This document shows positions 17,590-25,782 of a DNA stretch of 64,000 nucleotides, one piece after another. Both the position numbers and the translations under genes were made by a program. The DNA comes from Oceaniferula spumae (GTDB lineage: Bacteria > Verrucomicrobiota > Verrucomicrobiia > Verrucomicrobiales > Akkermansiaceae). The stretch lies in contig NZ_AP026866.1 in assembly GCF_042849255.1 (NCBI RefSeq), positions 372,001 to 436,000 on the forward strand. Reading direction: 5' to 3'. The notes below the pieces were generated by a model. That model worked only from the letters and a program-made list of their open reading frames with translations, did not search any database and was not told the DNA's origin. Each line of letters begins with the position of its first letter. Within the stretch, counting starts at the first letter, position 1.

Positions 17590-18580
17590 ATTCACCGAGG
17601 TAGAATATTCCCAAAAACCCGCTTGCGAGTCACCCTCCAAGCGGGTTTTTTCTATCATCACCTTTCCCCAAAAACCAATCACTCATCCCGTTTACATCTG
17701 CGGACCAACCGCTTCTGGAAAATCAGCTTTCGCGATTGAGCTCGCCCATCGGATCGACGGCGAGATCGTCAATGCGGATGCCTATCAGTTATATCGAGGC
17801 TTGGAAATTCTATCGGCGGCTCCGGACGCGGCCGAACTCGGCCAGGCACCCCACCATCTTTACGGAGTGTTAGATCCATCAGAGGTGTGCGATGCCATGC
17901 GCTTCAGAGAAATGGCCCTGCCTGTGATCGAGGAAATACAGAGTCGCGGTAAAGTGCCCATCGTCACCGGCGGATCAGGCATGTATCTGAAATTTCTAAC
18001 CCATGGTCCGTCTCCTGTGCCGTCAGGCGATGACGAGCTGCGCGCAAATCTTGAAAAAGAATCGGATGAAGCGCTCGTTACAAAACTGACTGACCTCGAC
18101 CCCGAAGGCGCTGCGATGACCAATTTAAAGAATCGCCGATACGTCATCCGAGCATTGGAAATCTGCCTATTATCAGGCCAAAAGATGTCTGTGGTCAAAA
18201 GCGATTGGAAAAAGGCCGGCGAAGCGATCGAGAAAGATCTCCGGGGTGCCTATTTACTCTGGGATCGTGATGTTTTGAGAGAGCGCATTAACCGACGAAC
18301 CGATATCATGTTAGAAAACGGAGCCATCGATGAAGTCGCCAATCTATTGAATCCATCGGTCACCTGTGAGAAAGCCATCGGAGTCCCCCAGATCAGATCC
18401 CACCTCGCTGGAGAACTGACACTGGAGGAATGTGCGGAGCGCATCGCTGCTGCGACCCGCCAGTATGCCAAACGCCAACGCACCTGGTTCGGCAAGGAGT
18501 CATGGCTCACCCCCTGCCCAGTGGAGGAAGGTGGTCAGATCTCAGCTGTCGTGGCTGAGTTTCAAGAATCGAGTCAATAG
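17471..18580 (+). CDS. miaA: tRNA dimethylallyltransferase, start codon uncertain
   Basis: MiaA transfers a dimethylallyl group to A37 of tRNAs that read UNN codons. The core is complete: P-loop GPTASGKS, catalytic Asp in NADAYQLYRG, TGGSGMYLKFLTHG, RRYVIRALEI and a C-terminal KRQRTWF. The oddity is the start. The frame is open back to an ATG at 17471 inside the RRM gene, and between 17477 and the P-loop there is no ATG, GTG or TTG in frame. The intervening 70 or so residues include the RRM terminator hairpin and do not look like protein. A rare start (ATC at 17654 or 17657, or CTG further up) or true read-through from 17471 are the choices. The given start is therefore nominal. Confidence 0.88.
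   Translation: MVPTQNQRTATTNLAAQKLTNQPLKKLLKLPNQIRSQPSKFTEVEYSQKPACESPSKRVFSIITFPQKPITHPVYICGPTASGKSAFAIELAHRIDGEIVNADAYQLYRGLEILSAAPDAAELGQAPHHLYGVLDPSEVCDAMRFREMALPVIEEIQSRGKVPIVTGGSGMYLKFLTHGPSPVPSGDDELRANLEKESDEALVTKLTDLDPEGAAMTNLKNRRYVIRALEICLLSGQKMSVVKSDWKKAGEAIEKDLRGAYLLWDRDVLRERINRRTDIMLENGAIDEVANLLNPSVTCEKAIGVPQIRSHLAGELTLEECAERIAAATRQYAKRQRTWFGKESWLTPCPVEEGGQISAVVAEFQESSQ
17613..17651 (+). terminator. rho-independent terminator after the RRM gene, inside the miaA frame
   Basis: The arms AAAAACCCGCTT (17613-17624) and AAGCGGGTTTTT (17639-17650) form a 12-bp stem with a 14-base loop and end in a run of six T. It sits 24 bases after the RRM stop and only about 50 bases before the miaA P-loop codons. 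Transcription of miaA must start within or after it, or pass through it. Confidence 0.9.
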
Positions 18581-18609
18581 AGCATTACTCTGGGAACAGC
18601 CTCTTTTCG

Positions 18610-18637
18610 TTGACCTGATTTCTCAGCGCAGTATGTT
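18610..18637 (+). promoter_or_regulatory. possible sigma-70 promoter of the first PEP-CTERM gene
   Basis: TTGACC (18610-18615), a 16-base spacer and TATGTT (18632-18637), ending 35 bases before the ATG at 18673. The spacing is slightly short and the match is partial. Confidence 0.4.
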
Positions 18638-18672
18638 GACTGACACTGACTTTAGCTTGGTCAGACAGAATC

Positions 18673-19485
18673 ATGAAAAAACATCTTCTCATCATCCCAC
18701 CCATCATGGCCCTCGCCAGTTTCGCGAATGCGGCATCGATCAGTATCAGTTTCACAGGCATCACCAATGACGCTAATATCATCAATAACGACGAGTCCTC
18801 CACCATCGGGCTGCCGGGTGCTGAGACTCTTGCAGGAAACCTATGGAATAATGTCCAGGTGAAACCAGGAGGGGCAGCAAGTGATGCTACGACTTGGGTA
18901 AGTAACACACAAGGCGGAGCGAACATAGATGTCTTCGATTCGTCAGGTGCTGATGCGGGTGTTGATATTACCTCTTCGGGAGCTTTCTACTCAAACCAGA
19001 GCAATGTCAGCGGAGATGGTAAAACTTTGACAGGTGATGGAGCGCTGATGCACCAAGGACTTAATTTTAATTCCGCAGAATCGATCACCCTCACAGGACT
19101 CGCAGCATGGGCGCCCAATGGTTACAGGGTAATTGGTTTTATGGATTTGGGAAATAATGACCGCACGTTTGGAGTCAGCATGTCCGATGGTGGTTTGTCC
19201 CAAACATTTTGGACGAATTCCGACGCTGGCACTGATTCAGATCCAGATGATGATGGTGTGATCACTTGGCTGGAATCCACGGCCACAAGCTCCGGTGATG
19301 CTGTGTTAAATGCCAACTATGCAGTATGGGGAACCTTCACCGGTGATACTCTAACAATCACAGGCACCGACCCGGGCCCTCGTTCGTTTCTAAATGGCAT
19401 GCAGATTATCCAAGTACCAGAGCCATCAAGTGCTGCGTTGGTTGCCCTAGGTTCATTGGCACTGATGTTCCGTCGTCGGAAATAG
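18673..19485 (+). CDS. PEP-CTERM sorted extracellular protein
   Basis: A 270-residue exported protein. The N-terminal signal peptide is KKHLLIIPPIMALASFANA. The body is rich in Gly, Ser, Thr, Asn and Asp and mostly beta. The C-terminus is a textbook PEP-CTERM signal: VPEPSS, a hydrophobic helix (AALVALGSLALMF) and the basic RRRK end. By family knowledge an exosortase cuts near the PEP motif and the protein is released or attached at the surface, often with exopolysaccharide. The middle resembles other verrucomicrobial surface proteins but no enzyme domain is visible. No exosortase gene lies in the window. Confidence 0.9.
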   Translation: MKKHLLIIPPIMALASFANAASISISFTGITNDANIINNDESSTIGLPGAETLAGNLWNNVQVKPGGAASDATTWVSNTQGGANIDVFDSSGADAGVDITSSGAFYSNQSNVSGDGKTLTGDGALMHQGLNFNSAESITLTGLAAWAPNGYRVIGFMDLGNNDRTFGVSMSDGGLSQTFWTNSDAGTDSDPDDDGVITWLESTATSSGDAVLNANYAVWGTFTGDTLTITGTDPGPRSFLNGMQIIQVPEPSSAALVALGSLALMFRRRK

Positions 19486-19626
19486 CGCTGGTCAAAATCT
19501 AATACTCCGCCAAGGGCCTGCTTTATGGCGCACTTGGCTTTGCATCAAAACCTTGGTGATGTGGTTGGAGCATAGGCTGTATTTAACAGTCTGAGTTGTT
19601 GTTAGGCACAGATGTGAACGGTTAGC

Positions 19627-19656
19627 TTGACATACTTCTGTCTAAAACTGTAGTCT
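19627..19656 (+). promoter_or_regulatory. sigma-70-type promoter of the second PEP-CTERM gene
   Basis: A perfect TTGACA (19627-19632), an 18-base spacer and TAGTCT (19651-19656), 24 bases before the ATG at 19680. This leaves a leader of about 17 bases with no Shine-Dalgarno. Confidence 0.6.
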
Positions 19657-19679
19657 ACACAACGATACAACACACAGAT

Positions 19680-20372
19680 ATGAAATACACATCACTTATA
19701 CTCGTAGCGGGCACATTATCATGTGCGTCTCTCAATGCAGCCTCCATCACTTGGACATTCACAAATATCGCCAGCACAGGCCCCTCTGGAAACACGATGG
19801 GCACTGGTGCACTCGATAATTCCGACACCTTTGTCTACGCAGAGAATACCGGTGGCTCAGCACTCATATTTGACGGCATTTCCTTTGATGAGGGCACAAT
19901 TAACTTTGCGGCAAATAATCCTGCTTTCACCGGTTTCCATAGCACACCAGGCAATTCACCTATTTCATCTACTGGTACGTATGGAAGCGGTGCGGACGGC
20001 CCCGAACTTGCCATACTAGGCACTGGCGGCGTCGGTGGTGCTCTAACTGTGAATGACACGTATCGCGTTCAGCTCATCATAATGGATGGTCGCGGTAGCC
20101 AATCGCAAAGAACCTTTGAGGTTGATGGAATTGCCACCGATCATGCTCAGGGCACACAAGGCGTCACTTGGGGCCCGGTCTTACTTGCAACGGGCACCTT
20201 TACGGCCGATTCGGCTTCTCAGGCAATCTTACTAGATGTGAAGGAGAGCACCGGAGGCTCGGCCGGCGCGCAATTGAATGGTCTAGTTCTTCACAACACG
20301 ACCGTCCCGGAGCCCTCATCGATAGCCATGCTCGGACTCGGAAGTATCGCTCTTCTGCGTCGCCGTCGTTAA
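19680..20372 (+). CDS. PEP-CTERM sorted extracellular protein
   Basis: A 230-residue exported protein with signal peptide KYTSLILVAGTLSCASLNA. The body is Gly/Thr/Ser-rich and includes repeated NNPAF- and GTGG-type turns. The C-terminal signal is VPEPSS, IAMLGLGSIALL and RRRR. It shares the start of the mature region (AASITWTFTNI against AASISISFTGI) with the preceding PEP-CTERM protein, so the two are probably distant paralogs. It has its own promoter and terminator and is thus a single-gene unit. Confidence 0.9.
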   Translation: MKYTSLILVAGTLSCASLNAASITWTFTNIASTGPSGNTMGTGALDNSDTFVYAENTGGSALIFDGISFDEGTINFAANNPAFTGFHSTPGNSPISSTGTYGSGADGPELAILGTGGVGGALTVNDTYRVQLIIMDGRGSQSQRTFEVDGIATDHAQGTQGVTWGPVLLATGTFTADSASQAILLDVKESTGGSAGAQLNGLVLHNTTVPEPSSIAMLGLGSIALLRRRR

Positions 20373-20398
20373 TCTCTTCTTGAGATCATATTTACTGT

Positions 20399-20436
20399 CG
20401 CCCATGGTGTCTCATCACCATGGGCGGCCTTTTTTT
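20399..20436 (+). terminator. rho-independent terminator after the second PEP-CTERM gene
   Basis: The arms CGCCCATGGTG (20399-20409) and CACCATGGGCG (20416-20426) form a perfect 11-bp stem with a six-base loop. GCC and seven T follow. It lies 27 bases after the stop. Confidence 0.95.
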
Positions 20437-20575
20437 GTGAGCCCTCGACGGGAACAAAATGTGCGAGCCATGGAAGGTGAGCTTTAGTCCGAGACGCGCT
20501 TGTTGTATCAAGTGATTGTAAAAATCAGTTTAGCTTATAGTGGTTAGTTCCATCGCCTTTTGCTACTAATCGGAC

Positions 20576-21133
20576 ATGGAAGGAGCCATACTCGTTTTTG
20601 TGTTATTTGCAGGTTTTGCTCTGCTGGTGCTGGTCATTATTTACAACGGCCATGTGAACCGACGAAATGCCGTCGACTACGCTTATTCCAGCATCGATGT
20701 GCAGCTGAAAAAGCGCTGGGATCTCGTTCCTAATCTCGTCAATACGGTCAAAAGCTACGCCAACCACGAACGAGCTTTGTTTGAAGAGATCACCACAGCG
20801 CGGCAGCAAGCTCGCAGTGTGCATGATGCATCGGCAGAACGTTTTGATCATGAACGCGAGCTCGACGATAAGCTCCCGCGACTAATCGCAGTGGCAGAAA
20901 GTTATCCGGAGATCAAAGCGGACAAACAGTTTCTTAACTTGCAGAGAAACCTGACAGAAATCGAAGCCCAGATCGCCGCTGCCCGTCGGGCATACAACGC
21001 ATCTGTGATGGATTACAACAACGGCGTCGATATGTTCCCATCCAGCATCGTTGCTGGCATGTTTGGATTCAGCCGCAGGCAGCATTTCGAAGTATCCGAT
21101 GGCGAACGAGTCCCCCAACAAGTCCATGTCTAA
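20576..21133 (+). CDS. LemA family protein
   Basis: A 185-residue protein with one N-terminal membrane helix (ILVFVLFAGFALLVLVIIYNG), then the LemA helical bundle. The bundle shows the family hallmarks RRNAVDYAYSSIDVQLKKRWDLVPNLV and the C-terminal YNASVMDYNNGVDMFPSSIVA. LemA proteins are inner-membrane proteins of unclear role, often paired with a DUF3137 protein or a TPM-domain protein. Here the DUF3137 gene follows with a short overlap, so the pair is a unit. A TATAGT at 20536-20541 may be its -10 box. Confidence 0.95.
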   Translation: MEGAILVFVLFAGFALLVLVIIYNGHVNRRNAVDYAYSSIDVQLKKRWDLVPNLVNTVKSYANHERALFEEITTARQQARSVHDASAERFDHERELDDKLPRLIAVAESYPEIKADKQFLNLQRNLTEIEAQIAAARRAYNASVMDYNNGVDMFPSSIVAGMFGFSRRQHFEVSDGERVPQQVHV

Positions 21134-22163
21134 CATTCCGCCACCGATCAAACCGATGAGGAAGCTGCCCGCGGATTCGCGTGTGTTAGCTGACGAATTG
21201 AAACCCATTCTCGATGGTCTCGAAAGAGGTAGGCAACAGGCTCTCGCAAAAATTCGCCAAGGCTGGAAACGGATCGGACTAACCGCGCTCATTACCGTCG
21301 GCGTGACGGTGGCTATACTCGCCATCATCACGACCGTGACAGGCCCTAACGACGGGCCTCAGGTCTTTGCCCTATGCCCAGTTGTGATTGGGGTTGTCAT
21401 CTGCATCATCACCTACACCAGTTATATCAGCGGACACAGTCAGGCCTACGAAGCCGTATACAAAGAAAAAGTGATCGGTGGCATGACGCGACTACTCCAG
21501 CCGGGTATGAGTTTCTCGCCTGCACGTGGTATTTCGGAAGAAAGCTTTCGCGCCACCGGACTTTATAGCAGCAGTATCGATCGCTACAGCTGCGAAGATC
21601 TGTTCGCAGGGAAAATCGATAAAACTGGCCTCATGTTCTCTGAACTACACGCCGAGGAACGAAGGACTCGAACCGACTCAAAAGGTCGGAGTGAAACCTA
21701 CTGGGTGACCATTTTTCAAGGGCTGGTTTTCATCGCTGATTTCAACAAAAATTTTCGAAGCTGGCTGACAATCAAACCCGACTTTGCGGAAAGCTCATTC
21801 GGGTGGTTAGGGCGAAAAATCCAGAGCTTTAATTCTGATTTAGTCCGGCTGGAAAACCCCGATTTTGAACGTGCCTTCGTCGTGCATGGCGGCGATCAGG
21901 TCGAAGCTCGTTATATCCTGACCCCTGACCTGCAAGAGAGGTTACTCAAACTCAGGGCTGCCTACGGCGACGATATCCGCATGTCCTTACATGCGTCACG
22001 TTTCCATCTATCCATTCCAAAATCCGAGGACTGGTTCGAGCCGAGCATGAACCTGCCAGCCCACGATCTCTCGCAGATGCAGACTTTTGTGAATCAAATG
22101 TCGTGGATCTTCGGCATCGTTGAACTGCTCGATTTGAATACGCGGATCTGGAGTAAAGTGTAG
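21126..22163 (+). CDS. DUF3137 membrane protein, LemA partner
   Basis: A 345-residue protein from the ATG at 21126, which overlaps the lemA stop by 8 bases. An ATG at 21099 would add nine residues. Two adjacent membrane segments (LTALITVGVTVAILAIITTV and FALCPVVIGVVICIITYTSYI) lie at about 55-105. A large cytoplasmic domain follows with SSIDRYSCEDLFAGKIDKTGLMFSELHAEE, FQGLVFIADFNK and ARYILTPDLQERLL, which together mark DUF3137. Function is unknown. It converges on the Wzz gene. Confidence 0.88.
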   Translation: MSNIPPPIKPMRKLPADSRVLADELKPILDGLERGRQQALAKIRQGWKRIGLTALITVGVTVAILAIITTVTGPNDGPQVFALCPVVIGVVICIITYTSYISGHSQAYEAVYKEKVIGGMTRLLQPGMSFSPARGISEESFRATGLYSSSIDRYSCEDLFAGKIDKTGLMFSELHAEERRTRTDSKGRSETYWVTIFQGLVFIADFNKNFRSWLTIKPDFAESSFGWLGRKIQSFNSDLVRLENPDFERAFVVHGGDQVEARYILTPDLQERLLKLRAAYGDDIRMSLHASRFHLSIPKSEDWFEPSMNLPAHDLSQMQTFVNQMSWIFGIVELLDLNTRIWSKV

Positions 22164-22179
22164 AGGTGTTCGTTGTCGC

Positions 22180-24432
22180 TTACCCCTCAATCAAGAACTC
22201 CCCTGTCACGGTGCATGCCGGGAGGATTCGTTGGAAACGGGCTTGTTGATTTTGATGGTTGTAGTGCTCTGATAGATTGCGGACCAATACGATGCTCGCA
22301 GCAAAGTTGGACATGATACCGAGGTCGGTTTCATCTGACACAAGTGGCGCATCAAGCACAAGCAGGTCCACACAGTGGTGTGCATTGGTTAGAGTTTCCA
22401 AACATAGGCTGGGTATCCGTTTCCAAGCTTCGTCAGTGACAAAATAAAGTTTGTCCTCCTCTGTGATAAACGGCGAAAGCAATTCCTCAGCTGGTTTTGG
22501 GCGTTGGTTGTAATTAGGCGTTGCTGCTGACGGTGCCATTTCTGGAGTCAGATTTTCGCAACTAACTAATAAGGTTCTCAATCCACGACGACTGGCGGCC
22601 AGGGCGAGGGCTGCTGCTGATAGAGTCTTAGCTGGGTTGACATCATTGCTGGTAACGATCAATCCCCTCGCCTGATTGGGCTCACTGATGAGTCGGGTCA
22701 GGTATGCGTTGAGTTCGATACCGGATCGCGCATTTGGATCACTGGCAACTCGAACCCAGTCTCTTGGGTTTGATGTGTTCTCACGTGGGAAAGTGACCAG
22801 CGTGGGGTAATTCAATGGCTCAGATGTTTTGTTAGCCTGAGGAAGGGAGAAGTTCAGTGCCGTAGGAGCAGGTTGGCAGGATAAAGGACTGGAACTCGCA
22901 TGGTTTGAATCAAGACCCGTCACTGAATTGTTATCTTTTGGTTCCTTAGCCAATTCTAACACTCTCTTGCCGAAGCCCAAAGTTAGAGGGATTCCAAGAA
23001 AACAACTGCCGAATGCCACTGTGGCCATCACCGCTGAAAGTGGTTTGCGAGGAAAAATGGGAGTCCGGCCGGGCATGGCTTTTTCAGTAATACGCACGCG
23101 CTCTACGCCACTAAACTGAAGTGCAATATTGGCTTCATGCATTTGCTGCACCAGATTGTTGTAGAGTTCCCTGCCTGCTTTTAATTGCTCCTCCTTGAGT
23201 TCCTGGCTTACAGAATTGTTACTGGCAACATGGGCTTCGTTTTTGGCTTCGGTCACCTTCTTTTCCAAACTCGCGACCTTGGTTGTCGTTGTTTTTAGCT
23301 GGCGCTGCAGCGACCCTATCGTCTGGGTTACTAGTTTTTGCAGGTTCTCGAGTGCTGCGCCTTCCTGCCGAACGGCCACAAGCATGCGTGGGTGTTTGCG
23401 CCCGAAGTCTGTGGAAAGAGATTCCACCTCGGAGCGCGTTTCCGCCAGCTTGGCGTAAGCATTCGCCAGAACGCTATTTTCGGCTAATGCTGGGACCTTC
23501 AGCAGGTCTTCAGGATCATTTCCTGCCGCCTCGATGTTGTCCAAGGTCTCTAGCAGTTTCTCACGTTGCAGCTTGGTATCAACCAGTTGGCTATTGAGAT
23601 TGTTCACCTTGTTGACAGCAAACTCGGAATCGGCCTGACCGGCAACGATGCCAGTGTTCTCGCGATAATCGAGAAGTTCACGCTCCAGTGTTTTGACTCT
23701 TACCAAGAGATCCTCGGCCTTGATTTTCAAGAATGCGGCCACTTTCTGAGTCGTCTCTTTTCCCTGAGCTTGAGTGTATTTTGCAAAATGCTCCACGTAG
23801 CTGTTAGCTAACTCGGCAGCAATTTGTTTATCATCGCTCTTGGCTGTGACAGAAACCATGTGTGAATCCTTGATGACATCGATGCTGATCTGTTGCGAAA
23901 GACGAGACAGAAAAATGTCTGCATCATCCATCGCCACTTCGTCTTCACTTTTCTTACCAATGATTCTTTCGCGGAGTTCAGGATCGATCGAGCTATACAA
24001 ACTCAATTTGAATTTATCCGAACCGATTTCATTACGCATGTTGTTGACCAACTGAGGCAATGTGTATTCAGATTGTTCCTCCCGTTCGACTGTCTGCAGG
24101 TTGAGTTGTTTGTTAGAAACCTGGTTCAGCAATATGACAGCCGTCGATTCATACACAGGTGTGCGAGACTGGACATAACTGTATAACCCGACACCGACTA
24201 GAATCCCTACAATAGCAGCGACGAGTCCGTATTTTCTGAGGTAGCTGAAAATTTCTTCTACGCTAAAAATAGCACGCTGCACACCGCGTCCTCCACCGTG
24301 ACCATAATGCTGGCCACCGTGGGCGGAGTTGGAAATGGGAGTCGAAATGGCATAGTGCCGGTCAGAAGGGACCAAGGCACCTCCTTCGGTTTCGACGAGC
24401 ACGATGTGCTCCGGTGATGATGAATTATTCAT
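22180..24432 (-). CDS. Wzz/GumC chain-length protein with decayed BY-kinase domain
   Basis: The last gene of the exopolysaccharide operon, 750 residues. It begins with a Gly/His-rich leader and a membrane helix (LVAAIVGILVGVGLYSYV). A long periplasmic coiled-coil Wzz region follows (RVKTLERELLDYRENTGIV). The second helix comes after the Wzz Pro-rich motif PIFPRKPLSAVMA at about 450. This part would set polymer length. The C-terminal 180 residues align with CpsD/Wzc tyrosine kinases but have lost the nucleotide site. Where GEGKS/T is expected at about 594-604 the protein has NDVNPAKTLS, and Walker A' LLVDxD reads LLVSCE. A Walker-B-like DLLVLDAP remains. No Tyr cluster ends the protein. It is probably a non-catalytic partner. 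It overlaps the preceding gene by 8 bases. Confidence 0.85.
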   Translation of the reverse strand: MNNSSSPEHIVLVETEGGALVPSDRHYAISTPISNSAHGGQHYGHGGGRGVQRAIFSVEEIFSYLRKYGLVAAIVGILVGVGLYSYVQSRTPVYESTAVILLNQVSNKQLNLQTVEREEQSEYTLPQLVNNMRNEIGSDKFKLSLYSSIDPELRERIIGKKSEDEVAMDDADIFLSRLSQQISIDVIKDSHMVSVTAKSDDKQIAAELANSYVEHFAKYTQAQGKETTQKVAAFLKIKAEDLLVRVKTLERELLDYRENTGIVAGQADSEFAVNKVNNLNSQLVDTKLQREKLLETLDNIEAAGNDPEDLLKVPALAENSVLANAYAKLAETRSEVESLSTDFGRKHPRMLVAVRQEGAALENLQKLVTQTIGSLQRQLKTTTTKVASLEKKVTEAKNEAHVASNNSVSQELKEEQLKAGRELYNNLVQQMHEANIALQFSGVERVRITEKAMPGRTPIFPRKPLSAVMATVAFGSCFLGIPLTLGFGKRVLELAKEPKDNNSVTGLDSNHASSSPLSCQPAPTALNFSLPQANKTSEPLNYPTLVTFPRENTSNPRDWVRVASDPNARSGIELNAYLTRLISEPNQARGLIVTSNDVNPAKTLSAAALALAASRRGLRTLLVSCENLTPEMAPSAATPNYNQRPKPAEELLSPFITEEDKLYFVTDEAWKRIPSLCLETLTNAHHCVDLLVLDAPLVSDETDLGIMSNFAASIVLVRNLSEHYNHQNQQARFQRILPACTVTGEFLIEG

Positions 24433-25687
24433 GGCTAAGGACGGTTACGGGTTTTTCTTTTTGATTGAGCAATCGGTCGATTCCCCGTGCCAGAGAGAAC
24501 AGTGTGCCACCCATGCTACGTGGACAGGCAGCTTCGTAAATGTTGAATACGCGGTGATACTTTGCCCAACGGTCTTTGAAGCCTGATTCGCCTGGCAAGA
24601 ATTCTACAGCTTCCAGCTTGGCTTCATGCGCATGAGCCATGGCCCAATAATTTAAGATGACACCAACACTAGCATTTTTATAAGCGGGGTCCCATGGCAT
24701 CTGATAGGTCCATTTTGAGTTATTGAAAATGAAATCATAAACAGCCCCGACAATCTTGCCGTCGATTTCAATCAGTCCAAAAAACATTCTGCCGTCTTTG
24801 AGGTAGCGAGGTGCCAGCTTCCAATGGAAATCAATGAATCCGGGTGTATGGAACGCTTGAATCTCATCACTACCCCAACGGGCTTCTGAGAGTCTCACTA
24901 GCTCTTCATAGGCTTTTTCGAATTCGATATCCTGACCGACGATGAGTCGTTTGTGCTTATGTTTTCCTCGTGGTGACGTGTACGCTTTGCGAATCTTGTC
25001 GCGGGTTTTTTTAGAGCGTTCATTACAGGCATCGTCCCATGAGCCATTGATCGGCAAGTAGGGCGATTTTTCTGAACTGACCGTTTTAATCCCAATCCCA
25101 GCTTTCGCGAGGTTGCGCAACATTGTGTTAGTGGAACGTGAGTCGTGAGGTACCAGATAAAAATAGAGCACATCCCATTGGCCCCGAAACTTTTCAAGAA
25201 TCAGTTTGGCCGTGGCTTCTCCCAGGGCTACTTCGTATCCAGGCAGTGCAGGCAACTCAAGGCACTCACCAAGCAGATCCCCCACTCCACCCATGATGGC
25301 AAGGTGACGGAATTTACTGCGGGCTCCCGGGAACGCACCTTTTTGCGAGATCATCAACGGCGCAGCGCCGATCAGTGTGCCGTTGGAATCACGTGCGATG
25401 TAGAGTTTATTGTCGAAGCCTCTGTCACCGTAGGTTTCCCACCATACATCGAGGTAGTCCCAGTTAAGAAACGGGCTTGGAGATTGTGTTTTGAGGATGA
25501 AGGCATCCCACTCAGATTGGAGTGCGGCAAATTCTTCACGATTGGATACAGGGGTCAGCTGAACCGACTTGGCGTCAGCTTGTTGAGCAGGTCGTTTGAT
25601 GAAACGACCGCGGTTTTTGATTGTTTGAAGGAATTCCGGTGAGATTTGATCTTCCGGTAGAGTTTGTTTGAGTGTTGTAATTTTCAT
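24425..25687 (-). CDS. FemAB/CelD-type GNAT acyltransferase of the polysaccharide operon
   Basis: A 420-residue cytosolic protein with the Acetyltransf_6 (BioF2-like) pattern: WDAFILKTQSPSPFLNWDYL and WWETYG near the N-terminus, KKTRDKIRKAY in the middle, and FGLIEIDGKIVGAVYDF with LNYWAMAHAHE and FLPGESGFKDRWA at the end. Such proteins acylate sugars or transfer amino acids. Similar genes are common in exosortase-linked polysaccharide loci. It is placed between the DUF4091 gene and the Wzz gene and overlaps the latter, so it likely modifies the exported glycan or its precursor. Confidence 0.82.
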   Translation of the reverse strand: MKITTLKQTLPEDQISPEFLQTIKNRGRFIKRPAQQADAKSVQLTPVSNREEFAALQSEWDAFILKTQSPSPFLNWDYLDVWWETYGDRGFDNKLYIARDSNGTLIGAAPLMISQKGAFPGARSKFRHLAIMGGVGDLLGECLELPALPGYEVALGEATAKLILEKFRGQWDVLYFYLVPHDSRSTNTMLRNLAKAGIGIKTVSSEKSPYLPINGSWDDACNERSKKTRDKIRKAYTSPRGKHKHKRLIVGQDIEFEKAYEELVRLSEARWGSDEIQAFHTPGFIDFHWKLAPRYLKDGRMFFGLIEIDGKIVGAVYDFIFNNSKWTYQMPWDPAYKNASVGVILNYWAMAHAHEAKLEAVEFLPGESGFKDRWAKYHRVFNIYEAACPRSMGGTLFSLARGIDRLLNQKEKPVTVLSHE

Positions 25688-25782
25688 GTTTTTGGAGGGG
25701 AAAATATTGATACATGTTAGGGTTGGTAAATCGTCAGCCTTGGGGAGACTGATTGGGGTGATTTGCTATACGTGATATCAAA

